A stretch of DNA of 64,000 nt, from NCBI GenBank assembly GCA_002423025.1, contig DIUN01000036.1, forward strand, positions 4,370 through 68,369, read 5' to 3'. Positions within the stretch are counted from its first letter, which is position 1. Each line of letters starts with the position of its first letter. The notes below the pieces were generated by a model that saw only the letters and a list, made by a program, of their open reading frames with translations, ran no database searches and was not told the origin of the DNA. Shown here in pieces: positions 55,019 through 63,025 of this stretch. The stretch comes from Sphingomonadales bacterium UBA6157 (GTDB taxonomy: Bacteria > Pseudomonadota > Alphaproteobacteria > Sphingomonadales > Sphingomonadaceae). Position numbers and translations under genes: made by a program.

Positions 55019-56854
55019 TCAGCGCGGCGCCACCAGCGCCAGCGCCTTGCCAAGGCTGTCGATGGAAATGACCTCGCGCGGCGTGAGGCTCACGCCAAAC
55101 GCCTGCTCGATGGCGATGACGAACTCCATGTGCGCCAGCGAATCCCAGCCAATCACGTCCTCCGGGACGCTGGCCAGTGTCAGCCTTGCCCGGTCGGTGC
55201 GGAAATGGCTGGCGGCCAGGGCGAGCAGCCGGTCCTCGGCATCGGCCTGTTCGCGCTCCGCGCTGCGTTGCACCGCCGGCTGGCTCGGGCCGGCCTCTGC
55301 CGCCACTTCGAACAGCGCCCTGGCGGCATCGATGATGATCTTGCCGGAGCGGCCCTTGGGCAGCTCTGCCGCGATCACGATGCGGCTGGGCACCTTGCGG
55401 GGTTCGATCTTCTCGCCGCAGAAGCGCAGCAGCTCATCCTCGCTCACGCCATCGGCGGCCACCAGCGCCACCAGCCGCTCGCCCCAATCGACATCGGGCA
55501 GGCCAAAGGCCAGCGCATCGCGCACCGCCGGATGCAGCGCCAGCACCTCGGCGACTTCCTCCGGCTGGATGTTGAGGCCGCCGCGGATGACGATGTTCTT
55601 CTTGCGGCCGCAGATGGCGTAGATGCCGTCGCTGGAGAGGGTGGCAATGTCCCCGGTATGGAACCAGCCATCGGCCTCGATCGCCTCGCGGGTCAGCGCC
55701 TCATCACCGAAATAGCCGGACATCAGCAGGTCCCCGCGGATCAGCAGTTCGCCCTCGCCGCCCTGCGGCACGTCCTGGCCCTCGGCATCGATGATGCGCA
55801 ACTCGCAATCGACAGGGCGGCCGATGCTGCCGGGCACGCGCGTGCCGAGCGTGGCTCCGGCAAACACGCCGCCGGCCACGGTTTCCGTCAGCCCATAAAG
55901 GTTGATGAGGTTGATGCCGAACTTGGCCTCCACCGCCTCCCACAGCGCCGCCTCCAGGGCCGCGCCGCAGGAAATCATCAGCTGGAAATCGCCGCCCTTG
56001 AAGGCGTCGTCCTGGTTGCGCGAGAGCCGGACGATCAGCGCCAGCATCGTCGGCACCGCAATCATGTGCGTGATGCGCAGCTGGTAAACCGAGTCCAGCA
56101 GCTGCTCGATGGTGTTGATGGCGAAGGCCAGCGGCCGGTGCAGCGTCGCCTGGGCGTGAAATGCCATCACCGGGCCCTGAATCATGCCATCGGCGTGCGA
56201 GAGCATGAGCGTGTTGAGAATGGCGCTTTGTGGCCCGATGCCCTGCACGCGGCTGAGCGTGGCGAGATGGCTGAACAGGGCGCGGTGGCTGATGCAGACG
56301 CCCTTGGGCTGCTGGGTCGTGCCCGATGTGAAGAGAATATAGGCGAGCGTTTCGGGCGGAATCACCGCGGGCGGCACGGCCTCGCCCAGCCTGTCGAGTT
56401 CCGCCGCCAGCCCCTCTTTGGCGCGCGCCTTGAGCAGGCCGCCGAGCAGGCCGCCGCCGGCGGCAGCCGGCACGATCTCGATGAGCGGCGTGCCGGCGGG
56501 AAGCGGCCAGCGGGCGGCAATATCGCGATCGAGGATGACGAGCGCGGGAGCGGCGCGGGCAATCAGCGCGCCGGCGCGCTCGGCCCCGGCATCGGGCTCG
56601 AGATTCACTGCAGTCAGGCCGTTGAGAACCAGCGCCGAGAACAGCAGCGCGGCCTCGCAATCATCCCGCGTGGCCATCACCACGCGGTCACCGATGGCGA
56701 GGCCATGGCTGGCGGCCAGCGCGGCGATGCTTCCGATGCGCTTCTGCAGTTCGGCATAGCTGACGACGCGCTTTTCCGCGCGGATCCACACCTTGCCGGC
56801 GCGGGCGGCCTCGGCGATGCCGGCGCGCGATTCAATGGCCATGGGCATGGTCAT
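55019..56854 (-). CDS. Acyl/aminoacyl-adenylating enzyme fused to a carrier domain (DltA-DltC-like)
   Basis: This 611-residue protein activates a carboxylic acid as an adenylate and loads it on its own carrier. The adenylation domain (1-515) has FTSGTTQQPKGV at 175-186, YGLTET at 320-325, TGD at 400-402, GRKKNIVIRGG at 416-426 and the catalytic K505 in GRSGKI. The carrier domain (~540-611) has the phosphopantetheine site GWDSLAHMEF with S572. Substrate specificity cannot be read. In Gram-positive dlt operons the two parts are separate genes. Its ATG overlaps the preceding adenylating enzyme stop; the SGNH gene starts right after. It needs a phosphopantetheinyl transferase from elsewhere. Confidence 0.9.
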   Translation of the reverse strand: MTMPMAIESRAGIAEAARAGKVWIRAEKRVVSYAELQKRIGSIAALAASHGLAIGDRVVMATRDDCEAALLFSALVLNGLTAVNLEPDAGAERAGALIARAAPALVILDRDIAARWPLPAGTPLIEIVPAAAGGGLLGGLLKARAKEGLAAELDRLGEAVPPAVIPPETLAYILFTSGTTQQPKGVCISHRALFSHLATLSRVQGIGPQSAILNTLMLSHADGMIQGPVMAFHAQATLHRPLAFAINTIEQLLDSVYQLRITHMIAVPTMLALIVRLSRNQDDAFKGGDFQLMISCGAALEAALWEAVEAKFGINLINLYGLTETVAGGVFAGATLGTRVPGSIGRPVDCELRIIDAEGQDVPQGGEGELLIRGDLLMSGYFGDEALTREAIEADGWFHTGDIATLSSDGIYAICGRKKNIVIRGGLNIQPEEVAEVLALHPAVRDALAFGLPDVDWGERLVALVAADGVSEDELLRFCGEKIEPRKVPSRIVIAAELPKGRSGKIIIDAARALFEVAAEAGPSQPAVQRSAEREQADAEDRLLALAASHFRTDRARLTLASVPEDVIGWDSLAHMEFVIAIEQAFGVSLTPREVISIDSLGKALALVAPR

Positions 56855-58293
56855 GTCAGCAGGTCCTTCAGGGCAGAGCGGGCGAGCTTGCCGCCGGGCA
56901 GGCGGGGCAGGGCCTCGACAAACAGGATTTCACCGGGGCGGCGGGCAGCGCCCAGCCGCTCGCCGACAAAGCGCGCCAGCCTGGCATCGAGCCCGGCGGG
57001 CGCGGCCTCGGGCGCGCGCAGCACCACCAGCGCCACCAGCCGCTCGCTCTGGTCCGCATCGGCGCGACCGCAGACAGCGGCTTCGAGCACATCGGGATGC
57101 GCCTCCAGCACGGCTTCGATCTCCTCGGGGTGGACGCGCTCGGTGCTGGCCGTCTTGATGAACAGCTCGGCCCGGCCCAGCAGATGAAAATTGCCGTCGC
57201 TGTCCCGGCGCATGACGTCGCCGGTGCGCAGCCATTCGCCATCGAAGCGCGCCTGGCTGCGCTCGGGGTCGGCAAGGTAACCGCTCATCAGCTGCGGGCT
57301 GCGGATCTGCAATTCCCCTTCGTCCGCATCGGGCACCAGCCGGGCGGTGCAGCCGACAGCGCGGCCCAGGCTGCGGTCCTGCGCGGTCCAGCCGTCGCGG
57401 CTCTGGCTGATGCAGATGCCGCCGGTTTCGGTGAGGCCATAATAGTTGATGATCGGGATGCCGAAGCGGCTGTGGAACGCCTCGACAGCCGCCGGGTTGA
57501 GCGCGGCGCCGGTGCAATAGATCGCCTGCAGCCGGTCAAGGCTGCCGGGCTCGACACGCTCGGCCACTAGCAGCAGCTGCTTAATGAGCGCCGGCCCGGA
57601 GACGAGATGATCACAGCCACTGGTGCGGATGAGGTCCACTAGCGCAAAGATATTGCCGCGCTCCGCCGGCGGCGAGGCCAGCCATGCGAGGCCGCCGATG
57701 GGCGCCGCCACCAGCGCGTTGCGCAGCCCGCTCATGGTGTGCAGCTCGGGCAGGTTGAGCAGGCGTTCGCCCGCCCGCCAGCCGAAGCTGGACAGCGTGA
57801 CGGCGGCACCATGGGCCAGCGCGCCACGGCTGAGCACAACGGCCTTGGGCGTGCCGGTCGAGCCCGATGTGAACAGATAGGCAGCAGGCAGGCCCGGATC
57901 GTGCGGGCCAGGCAGGGTGCCGCCATCGCAGCGCCAGCCCGCAACGTCTTCCAGGGCGATGGCTCTGGCGCCCGGAAACAGCGCGGCAAGCCCGGCAAGC
58001 TCCGCTGCGGGCGTGACGATCGCGGCCGGCTTCAGGCTGCCGGCGGCCTTTTCCACCAGATAGTCCGGCCATTGCCAATCAATGGGGGCAAAGATCGCGC
58101 CCAGCGCCATGCAGCCCCAGAACAGCGGCAAGGCCTCGCCGGATTGCTGAGCCTTGAACAGCACCACACCACCTGCCCTGATGCCCAGCCCCTGCAAGTG
58201 GCAGGCCGCAGCGCGCAGCTGCTCGTCTGCTGCTGGTGGGCAGGAGGAGAACTGGTCGAAGTCGGCAAGAGCGCTTTCGGCTGTTGCCGACAT
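56851..58293 (-). CDS. Stand-alone acyl/aminoacyl-adenylating enzyme
   Basis: This 480-residue ANL-family enzyme heads the Dlt-like operon. Motifs present are FTSGSTGTPKAV at 141-152, YYGLTETG at 284-291, RTGDV at 356-360 and the final catalytic K469 in PGGKLAR. The hinge region reads GRAELFIKTASTERVHPEEIE rather than the common IKxxGxRVxPxEIE, an unusual loss of the glycine. The N-terminus is short. There is no carrier domain, so it must load the carrier of the next protein or release a CoA ester. The ATG has a strong GGGGGG site six bases upstream and follows the TetR gene by 109 bases on the same strand. Two ligases in one operon suggest two substrates or a two-step activation. Confidence 0.88.
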   Translation of the reverse strand: MSATAESALADFDQFSSCPPAADEQLRAAACHLQGLGIRAGGVVLFKAQQSGEALPLFWGCMALGAIFAPIDWQWPDYLVEKAAGSLKPAAIVTPAAELAGLAALFPGARAIALEDVAGWRCDGGTLPGPHDPGLPAAYLFTSGSTGTPKAVVLSRGALAHGAAVTLSSFGWRAGERLLNLPELHTMSGLRNALVAAPIGGLAWLASPPAERGNIFALVDLIRTSGCDHLVSGPALIKQLLLVAERVEPGSLDRLQAIYCTGAALNPAAVEAFHSRFGIPIINYYGLTETGGICISQSRDGWTAQDRSLGRAVGCTARLVPDADEGELQIRSPQLMSGYLADPERSQARFDGEWLRTGDVMRRDSDGNFHLLGRAELFIKTASTERVHPEEIEAVLEAHPDVLEAAVCGRADADQSERLVALVVLRAPEAAPAGLDARLARFVGERLGAARRPGEILFVEALPRLPGGKLARSALKDLLT

Positions 58294-58402
58294 TCAAACC
58301 CCCCAAGGACAGGCGCTCAAATGACACAAGCTATTTCGCCCGTGCAAGCGCGCTACCATGAATTCTTTGAGAAGTCTGGCGGTTGTCGGCGGCTTGCCCG
58401 GC

Positions 58403-59077
58403 TCAGGCGGCCTTGTCCGTCACGCCGAGCATGTCCCCCGGCTTCGTGTCCCGCACCAGCCGGACAAAGGACTGGATGGCGATTCGCTCCAGCATCGGCA
58501 TGCGGCTGCGGAACGGCTTTTCGTGGCCGGCAAACACCGTCATTCCCTCCATCGAGGCCGAGATGAACAGCGCCAGCGTCTCGCGCTCGGTCTCGGAAAG
58601 CGCCGGGTTGATCTCGGCGATGATGTCGTTGAGCGGCTGGCGAGCGCGACAATAAAGCTCATGCACGCGATCAAAAACAAACTGGTCGTGGTTCGAAAGC
58701 GCCCAGAGCTCCATGAAGAAGTGCGTCGTTTTCTTGGTGGTGATGTCCTCGAGAATCAGCACGATCAGGTCTTCCAGCCGCTGCTCCGGCGTGGTGCCGG
58801 GCACGTGCATGAGCTTGTCGAACTCGGTCTGGTAGCTGCTGATCACGGCATCGAAAAGCGCCCGCGCCAGCTCCTCCTTGGTGGGGAAGTAATAGGAAAT
58901 ATGCCCTACTTTCATGCCACTGGCCTCGGCGATGCGGCGGAAGCTCAGCGCCCGGTAGCCATGCTCGATCAGCAGGTCGAGTGCGGCGCGCAGTATCAGC
59001 TCATAGCCTTCCTGGCCGCGCGCATAGCCGCCGTCACGCGCATTGAACTTGAGATCAGGGACAAAATGGTGGGGCAC
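58403..59077 (-). CDS. TetR-family transcriptional regulator
   Basis: This 224-residue repressor has a helix-turn-helix at about residues 26-55 (RALSFRRIAEASGMKVGHISYYFPTKEEL region) and a long all-helical ligand domain with FFMELWALSNHDQFVFD. I choose the GTG at 59077 (VPHHFVPDLKF), with GGAG eight bases upstream, because the long upstream extension (including an ATG at 59170) reads through the control region of the divergent aauB gene. A 28-bp dyad lies between the two genes. It could also control the Dlt-like operon, which begins 109 bases downstream on the same strand. Confidence 0.87.
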   Translation of the reverse strand: MPHHFVPDLKFNARDGGYARGQEGYELILRAALDLLIEHGYRALSFRRIAEASGMKVGHISYYFPTKEELARALFDAVISSYQTEFDKLMHVPGTTPEQRLEDLIVLILEDITTKKTTHFFMELWALSNHDQFVFDRVHELYCRARQPLNDIIAEINPALSETERETLALFISASMEGMTVFAGHEKPFRSRMPMLERIAIQSFVRLVRDTKPGDMLGVTDKAA

Positions 59078-59139
59078 GCACTCGCTCCGGAAACTTGCTG
59101 AACACTCCCATACGCACACCGCAGAATGGCGCAAACTTT

Positions 59140-59167
59140 GACGCTTGACAAACCTTTGTTTCGCGTC
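59140..59167. promoter_or_regulatory. 28-bp dyad operator between TetR and aauB
   Basis: The two half-sites GACGCTTGACAAAC and CTTTGTTTCGCGTC are inverted matches at 10 of 14 positions (GACGC/GCGTC outer arms, ACAAA/TTTGT inner arms). The site lies 63 bases upstream of the TetR start and 65 bases before aauB, and overlaps a TTGACA-like hexamer. It suits a TetR operator. Confidence 0.55.
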
Positions 59168-59231
59168 CAATTTTCGAACAGGGAGACTGCACTGGCTTGG
59201 GAGAGTCGTGCAGCAACATCAAGGGGCTGGT

Positions 59232-60416
59232 ATGAGCAAATCATCCATGCGGTTGCGCACTCTGCGTGATGTCGCGGTGCTGGCGTTGCTGTCGGCAGCG
59301 CCGTCATTCGCTGCCGATTACCCCAAGCCGCTGGCGGAGGAGCCGATCCCGGCCGTCGCCACCCTGCCGGGCACCTACCCAGCAAGCTGGATGCTCGTGC
59401 ACGACATGAACTTCACCAGCCTGCTCGATGGCCGGGTCGTTGTTGTCGATACCGCCGCTGAGACCGAAAATCTCAAGGGCGTGATGCCCGCCGCGCAGTT
59501 CGCCATCTTCACCGCCGCCACCACGCGGCCCGAGATTTACGTTGCCGAGACCTTCCACTCCCGGCTGACACGCGGCACCCGCACCGATGTCATCACGATA
59601 TATGATCGCAGCACGCTGGCGGTGAAGGACGAGATTGTCCTGCCCGGCGGCAAGCGTGGCCAGTTCGTCTCGACCAAGAACAGCTTCAAGCTGACCAATG
59701 ACGAGAAATGGGCGCTGCTGTTCAATTTCACCCCGGCGTCGTCGGTCTCGGTGATTGATCTCGACAGCCGCAAGATCCTTGGCGAAGTGGACCTGCCGGG
59801 CTGCTCGATGATTTACCCCACCGGCCCGCGCGGCTTCTCCACGATGTGCGCCGATGGCACGATGACGACGCTCGACCTGGCGGCTGATGGCACAGTGGCT
59901 GCCTCGCGCACCACCAAGGCCTTCAATGATATCGACAAGGACGCCATGTTCATGATGCCGGCGATGGTCGGCAACACGGCGTGGTTTGTCACCTTTGCCG
60001 GCAACGTCCAGGGTGTCGATCTCGCCGGACCCACCGCGACCCCGAAGCCCAAGTTCGCGCTCGGCACGGCCGATGGCGCCGTGACGGAATGGCGCCCCGG
60101 TGGCTGGCAGGTTGTCACCTCTGATGCGGCCGGGCTGCTCTATGTGCTGATGAACCCGGCCGGCAAGGAAGGCAGCCATAAGGATGGCGGCACCGAGGTC
60201 TGGGTTGTCGATCCCGTCAAGCAGCAGCGCCTGCGCCGGATCAAGCTGGAGAACCCCGGCGTCTCGATCGAGGCGACGCGGGAAGCCAAGCCCGGCCTCG
60301 TCGTCGCCCGGCCCGATGGCGCGCTCGATGTTTATGATGCCGCTGCCGGCACCCTGCGCAAGACGCTTGGCGGCAGCATCGCCATCAGCCCCTTCACCAT
60401 GTCGGCTGTGCAATAA
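59232..60416 (+). CDS. aauB: Amine dehydrogenase heavy chain (MauB/AauB family)
   Basis: This 394-residue periplasmic subunit is the seven-bladed beta-propeller heavy chain of a tryptophan tryptophylquinone (TTQ) amine dehydrogenase. A signal peptide ends near SFAAD. Family features include SWMLVHDMNFTSLLDGRVVVVD, PEIYVAETFHSRLTRGTRTD (key AETFHSRLTRGTRTDV), a RGFSTMCADG segment and a C-terminal ATREAKPGLVVARPDG. The ATG at 59232 has AGGGG six bases upstream. Its stop overlaps aauE. The small subunit's sequence is closer to aromatic than methylamine enzymes. It oxidises a primary amine to aldehyde plus ammonia and passes electrons to a blue-copper or c-type cytochrome carrier. Confidence 0.9.
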   Translation: MSKSSMRLRTLRDVAVLALLSAAPSFAADYPKPLAEEPIPAVATLPGTYPASWMLVHDMNFTSLLDGRVVVVDTAAETENLKGVMPAAQFAIFTAATTRPEIYVAETFHSRLTRGTRTDVITIYDRSTLAVKDEIVLPGGKRGQFVSTKNSFKLTNDEKWALLFNFTPASSVSVIDLDSRKILGEVDLPGCSMIYPTGPRGFSTMCADGTMTTLDLAADGTVAASRTTKAFNDIDKDAMFMMPAMVGNTAWFVTFAGNVQGVDLAGPTATPKPKFALGTADGAVTEWRPGGWQVVTSDAAGLLYVLMNPAGKEGSHKDGGTEVWVVDPVKQQRLRRIKLENPGVSIEATREAKPGLVVARPDGALDVYDAAAGTLRKTLGGSIAISPFTMSAVQ

Positions 60417-60922
60417 TGGCCGGCCTGGCCTGGTTCCTGGCGCTGGTGCTGGCCACCTCCGGCCTGCAGAAGCTGCTTGAGCGTGACCGCATGGGCATGG
60501 CGACGGCCCGGCTGACGGGGCTCAACCTTGCTGTCGCCGGCCCCGTCTCGCTTGTTGCTGCCGCCATCGAGGCGATGGCGGCGCTGGCGCTGCTGTTCCA
60601 GCCGACGCAAAGCCTTGGCGCCGTGCTCGCCGGCGGCCTGTGGCTTGGCTATGGCGCGGTGCTGGTGGCTGCCGCCCGCCGTGGGGACAGCCTTGATTGC
60701 GGCTGCAGCCTCGCGGCCCGCACCAAGCCTGTCGATGGCTTCATGATCACCAGGGCCTTCGGGCTGGTCGCGCTCGCCGGCCTCACGCTGGCCGCGGCGC
60801 TGGCCGGCGCCACCGCTCCGGGTATCGAGCCGCTGTTCGCCGCCTTCGGCCTCTTCACGCTCTACCATGCCGCCGGCGAGATCGCCGCGCTGCCGCCGCT
60901 CCGCAGAAAGGCCGCACGATGA
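60416..60922 (+). CDS. aauE: Amine dehydrogenase maturation membrane protein (MauE/AauE)
   Basis: This 168-residue membrane protein of the MauE (DoxX-like) family has four or five helices and the conserved cytosolic/periplasmic cysteine loop SLDCGCSLA around residue 95. MauE works with MauD in the periplasm to form the many disulphides of the TTQ light chain. It starts on the aauB stop (TAATG) and its end overlaps aauD (ATGA), typical of the aauBEDA order. Confidence 0.88.
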   Translation: MAGLAWFLALVLATSGLQKLLERDRMGMATARLTGLNLAVAGPVSLVAAAIEAMAALALLFQPTQSLGAVLAGGLWLGYGAVLVAAARRGDSLDCGCSLAARTKPVDGFMITRAFGLVALAGLTLAAALAGATAPGIEPLFAAFGLFTLYHAAGEIAALPPLRRKAAR

Positions 60923-61518
60923 CCGGTATTCTCCTGACCTCGCAGATCCTCATCTGGATCGCGGTGATTGCGCTTGGCGTGCTGGGCATCGCGCTGGCCC
61001 GCCAGGTGGGCGTTTTGCACGAGCGGATCGCTCCGGCCGGGGCGCTCTCGCTGCACCAATCGGTGAATGTCGGGGATGCTGTCACCCCGATGCAGTTGAC
61101 GGCGCTGGATGGCCAGTCCGTGGCGATCGGCGGCACCCGCGCCGGCCGCAGCCAGCTGCTGTTCTTCGTCTCGCCGGATTGCCCGGTGTGCAAGTCCCTG
61201 CTGCCGGTGTTCAAATCCGCCGCCGCATCGGAATCAGATTGGCTCGATGCCGTGCTCGCCAGTGATGGGGACGAGAGCAAGCAGCGCCGCATGATCATGC
61301 AGCACGGCCTTTCCAGCATCCCGTTCGTGCTCTCCGAGAGCCTCGGCCGCTCGCTCGGTGTCGCCAAGCTGCCCTATGCCGTGCTGATCGATGAAGCCGG
61401 CAAGGTGGCGGCGCTCGGCCTCGTCAACACCCGTGAACATCTGGAAAGCCTGTTCGAGGCCAAGGAGCGCGGCGTCGCCTCCATCCAGGAATATCTGTCC
61501 CGCCGCGAGGAGGCATAA
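60919..61518 (+). CDS. aauD: Thioredoxin-like disulphide protein MauD/AauD
   Basis: This 199-residue protein has an N-terminal membrane anchor (LIWIAVIALGVLGIALA) and a periplasmic thioredoxin-like domain with the redox motif CPVC in SPDCPVCKSLLPVF at about residue 93, plus KLPYAVLIDEAGK with the cis-proline region. It introduces or corrects disulphides in the TTQ light chain. It overlaps aauE at the start and is two bases from aauA. Confidence 0.9.
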   Translation: MTGILLTSQILIWIAVIALGVLGIALARQVGVLHERIAPAGALSLHQSVNVGDAVTPMQLTALDGQSVAIGGTRAGRSQLLFFVSPDCPVCKSLLPVFKSAAASESDWLDAVLASDGDESKQRRMIMQHGLSSIPFVLSESLGRSLGVAKLPYAVLIDEAGKVAALGLVNTREHLESLFEAKERGVASIQEYLSRREEA

Positions 61519-61520
61519 GC

Positions 61521-62081
61521 ATGGCCAGTTTCGACAAGTTCGCGGAAAAGATGACCCGCGGCGTGGCGCGCAAGACCTCGCGCCGCAGCCTGCTCACCTG
61601 GTTGGGTGGTGCCATCACCGGCGCTGCTGTCATCCCGGTGCTGCCGGTGTCCCGCGCCATGGCAGCCGGCACCGGCGGGCATAGCGGCACCGCCGGCATC
61701 CCGCCGCAAATCTCCAGCAATCCGCAGGACCCCGGTGACAACACCCAGTGCGATTATTGGCGGTATTGCGCCATTGATGGCTTCCTGTGCAGCTGCTGCG
61801 GCGGCAAGGTGAACGTCTGCCCGCCCGGCACCGAAATGTCCCCGATCACCTGGATCGGCACCTGCAACAACCCGGCGGACGGACGAGCCTATATCATCAG
61901 CTATAACGACTGCTGCGGTAAATCCTCCTGCGGCCGTTGCCTGTGCAACCGCAACGAAGGGGATCGCCCGATCGTGCGGCCGCAGGCCAATAACGACGTC
62001 AACTGGTGCCTCGGCACGGAGAGCAGCGTCTACAGCTGCTCCACCGCCGTCATCCTCGGCGTGGCCAGCGAAGCAAAGTGA
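61521..62081 (+). CDS. aauA: TTQ amine dehydrogenase light chain (AauA type)
   Basis: This 186-residue catalytic subunit carries the TTQ cofactor. A twin-arginine signal (SRRSLLTWLGG, residues 20-30) exports it folded. The mature part is Cys-rich: CDYWRYCAIDGFLCSCCGG, CPPG, DCCGKSSCGRCLC and CST. The cofactor tryptophans are W111 (ITWIGTC) and W162 (NDVNWC), 51 apart exactly as in known enzymes, and the catalytic Asp is D130 (YNDCCG). From memory the segment SPITWIGTCNNPADG is nearer the Alcaligenes aromatic amine dehydrogenase than methylamine dehydrogenase. It follows aauD by two bases and overlaps a cytochrome gene. Confidence 0.93.
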   Translation: MASFDKFAEKMTRGVARKTSRRSLLTWLGGAITGAAVIPVLPVSRAMAAGTGGHSGTAGIPPQISSNPQDPGDNTQCDYWRYCAIDGFLCSCCGGKVNVCPPGTEMSPITWIGTCNNPADGRAYIISYNDCCGKSSCGRCLCNRNEGDRPIVRPQANNDVNWCLGTESSVYSCSTAVILGVASEAK

Positions 62082-62533
62082 AGCGCGTTGCCGCCTTGCT
62101 GACGGCGCTGCTTCTGGCGGCGCCAGTCGCTGCCCAGGCACCGGATGGGGCGGCGCTCTACAAGCGCTGCGCTGCCTGCCACCTGCCCAGCGGCGCCGGC
62201 GTGCCGGGGGCGTTTCCACCGCTGCAGACCGATTTCGTGACGCTTGCCGGCAAGCCGGACGGCCGGCGCTATCTGGCGCTGGTGGTCATCAAGGGCATCG
62301 CCGGCCCGCTGACCATTGATGGCAAGGCCTATCGCAGCGCCATGCCGGCGCAATCGATGCTCGATGATGCCGGCATCGCGGCGGTGCTCAACCATGTCGG
62401 CAGCACCATCGCCAAGGCCGGCAGCGGCTTTCGCGCCTTCACGCCGGCCGAAGTCGCCGCCGCCCGCAAGAGCGGCGAGGGGCTGACTGCCGCCAATGTC
62501 GGTGCGCTCCACGCCACGGTAGGCGGGAAATGA
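62078..62533 (+). CDS. Periplasmic c-type cytochrome (monohaem)
   Basis: This 151-residue protein has a signal peptide (VAALLTALLLAAPVAAQ) and one CXXCH haem motif (CAACH) soon after the cleavage site. Leu/Pro-rich loops and a methionine-containing SAMPAQSM region could provide the sixth haem ligand. It starts with GTG overlapping the aauA stop (GTGA). The genomic position suggests it takes electrons from the TTQ dehydrogenase, as c-type cytochromes do in related clusters. Confidence 0.88.
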   Translation: MKRVAALLTALLLAAPVAAQAPDGAALYKRCAACHLPSGAGVPGAFPPLQTDFVTLAGKPDGRRYLALVVIKGIAGPLTIDGKAYRSAMPAQSMLDDAGIAAVLNHVGSTIAKAGSGFRAFTPAEVAAARKSGEGLTAANVGALHATVGGK

Positions 62534-62994
62534 GGCTCGGGCTGGCCCTTGCCTTGCTGATGCTGCCGGTTCCGGCGGTTGCAGCGGGGAGCCAGCCCGC
62601 CAGCATGATACCCGGTGTCGAGCGGCCCGAGCGCGCCCGGCAGAACTATATTCTCAAATGCCAGGGCTGCCATGGCCCGGAGGCGCAGGGCAACCGCTCC
62701 AACACGCCGCCGATGGCCAATATGGTGGCGCGCTTTCTCGCCGTGCCCGGCGGCCGGGAATTCCTCGGCCGGGTGCCGGGTGTCGCCACCGCTGCGGTGA
62801 GCGATGCCGAGCTGGCCGAGCTGCTCAACTGGACGCTGTATCGCTTCGATGCCGCGCATGTGCCGCCGGGCTTCAAGCCCTATGGCACCACCGAAATCGG
62901 CAAGCTGCGCAAGACGCCGCTTCGCACCGAAACCGCGGCCATGCGGCAAACGCTGGTTCGCGCCATGAAAACCAACCAGGCGACGGGGAAGTAA
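62530..62994 (+). CDS. Second periplasmic c-type cytochrome
   Basis: This 154-residue protein has a signal peptide (RLGLALALLMLPVPAVAA) and a single CXXCH motif (CQGCH) at about residues 44-48, followed by GPEAQGNRSNTPPMANMVARF with candidate methionine ligands. Its ATG overlaps the preceding cytochrome's stop, so the two are made together and may form an electron-transfer pair serving the amine dehydrogenase. Sequence similarity between the two is limited. Confidence 0.85.
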   Translation: MRLGLALALLMLPVPAVAAGSQPASMIPGVERPERARQNYILKCQGCHGPEAQGNRSNTPPMANMVARFLAVPGGREFLGRVPGVATAAVSDAELAELLNWTLYRFDAAHVPPGFKPYGTTEIGKLRKTPLRTETAAMRQTLVRAMKTNQATGK

Positions 62995-63025
62995 GCCTGG
63001 CTGCAACAAAAAAGGGGACACTATC

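Noticed and set aside
54524..57187. 887-codon plus-strand frame opposite the ligase-carrier and SGNH genes
   Set aside because: Antisense shadow; the minus-strand genes have full catalytic motifs and operon overlaps.
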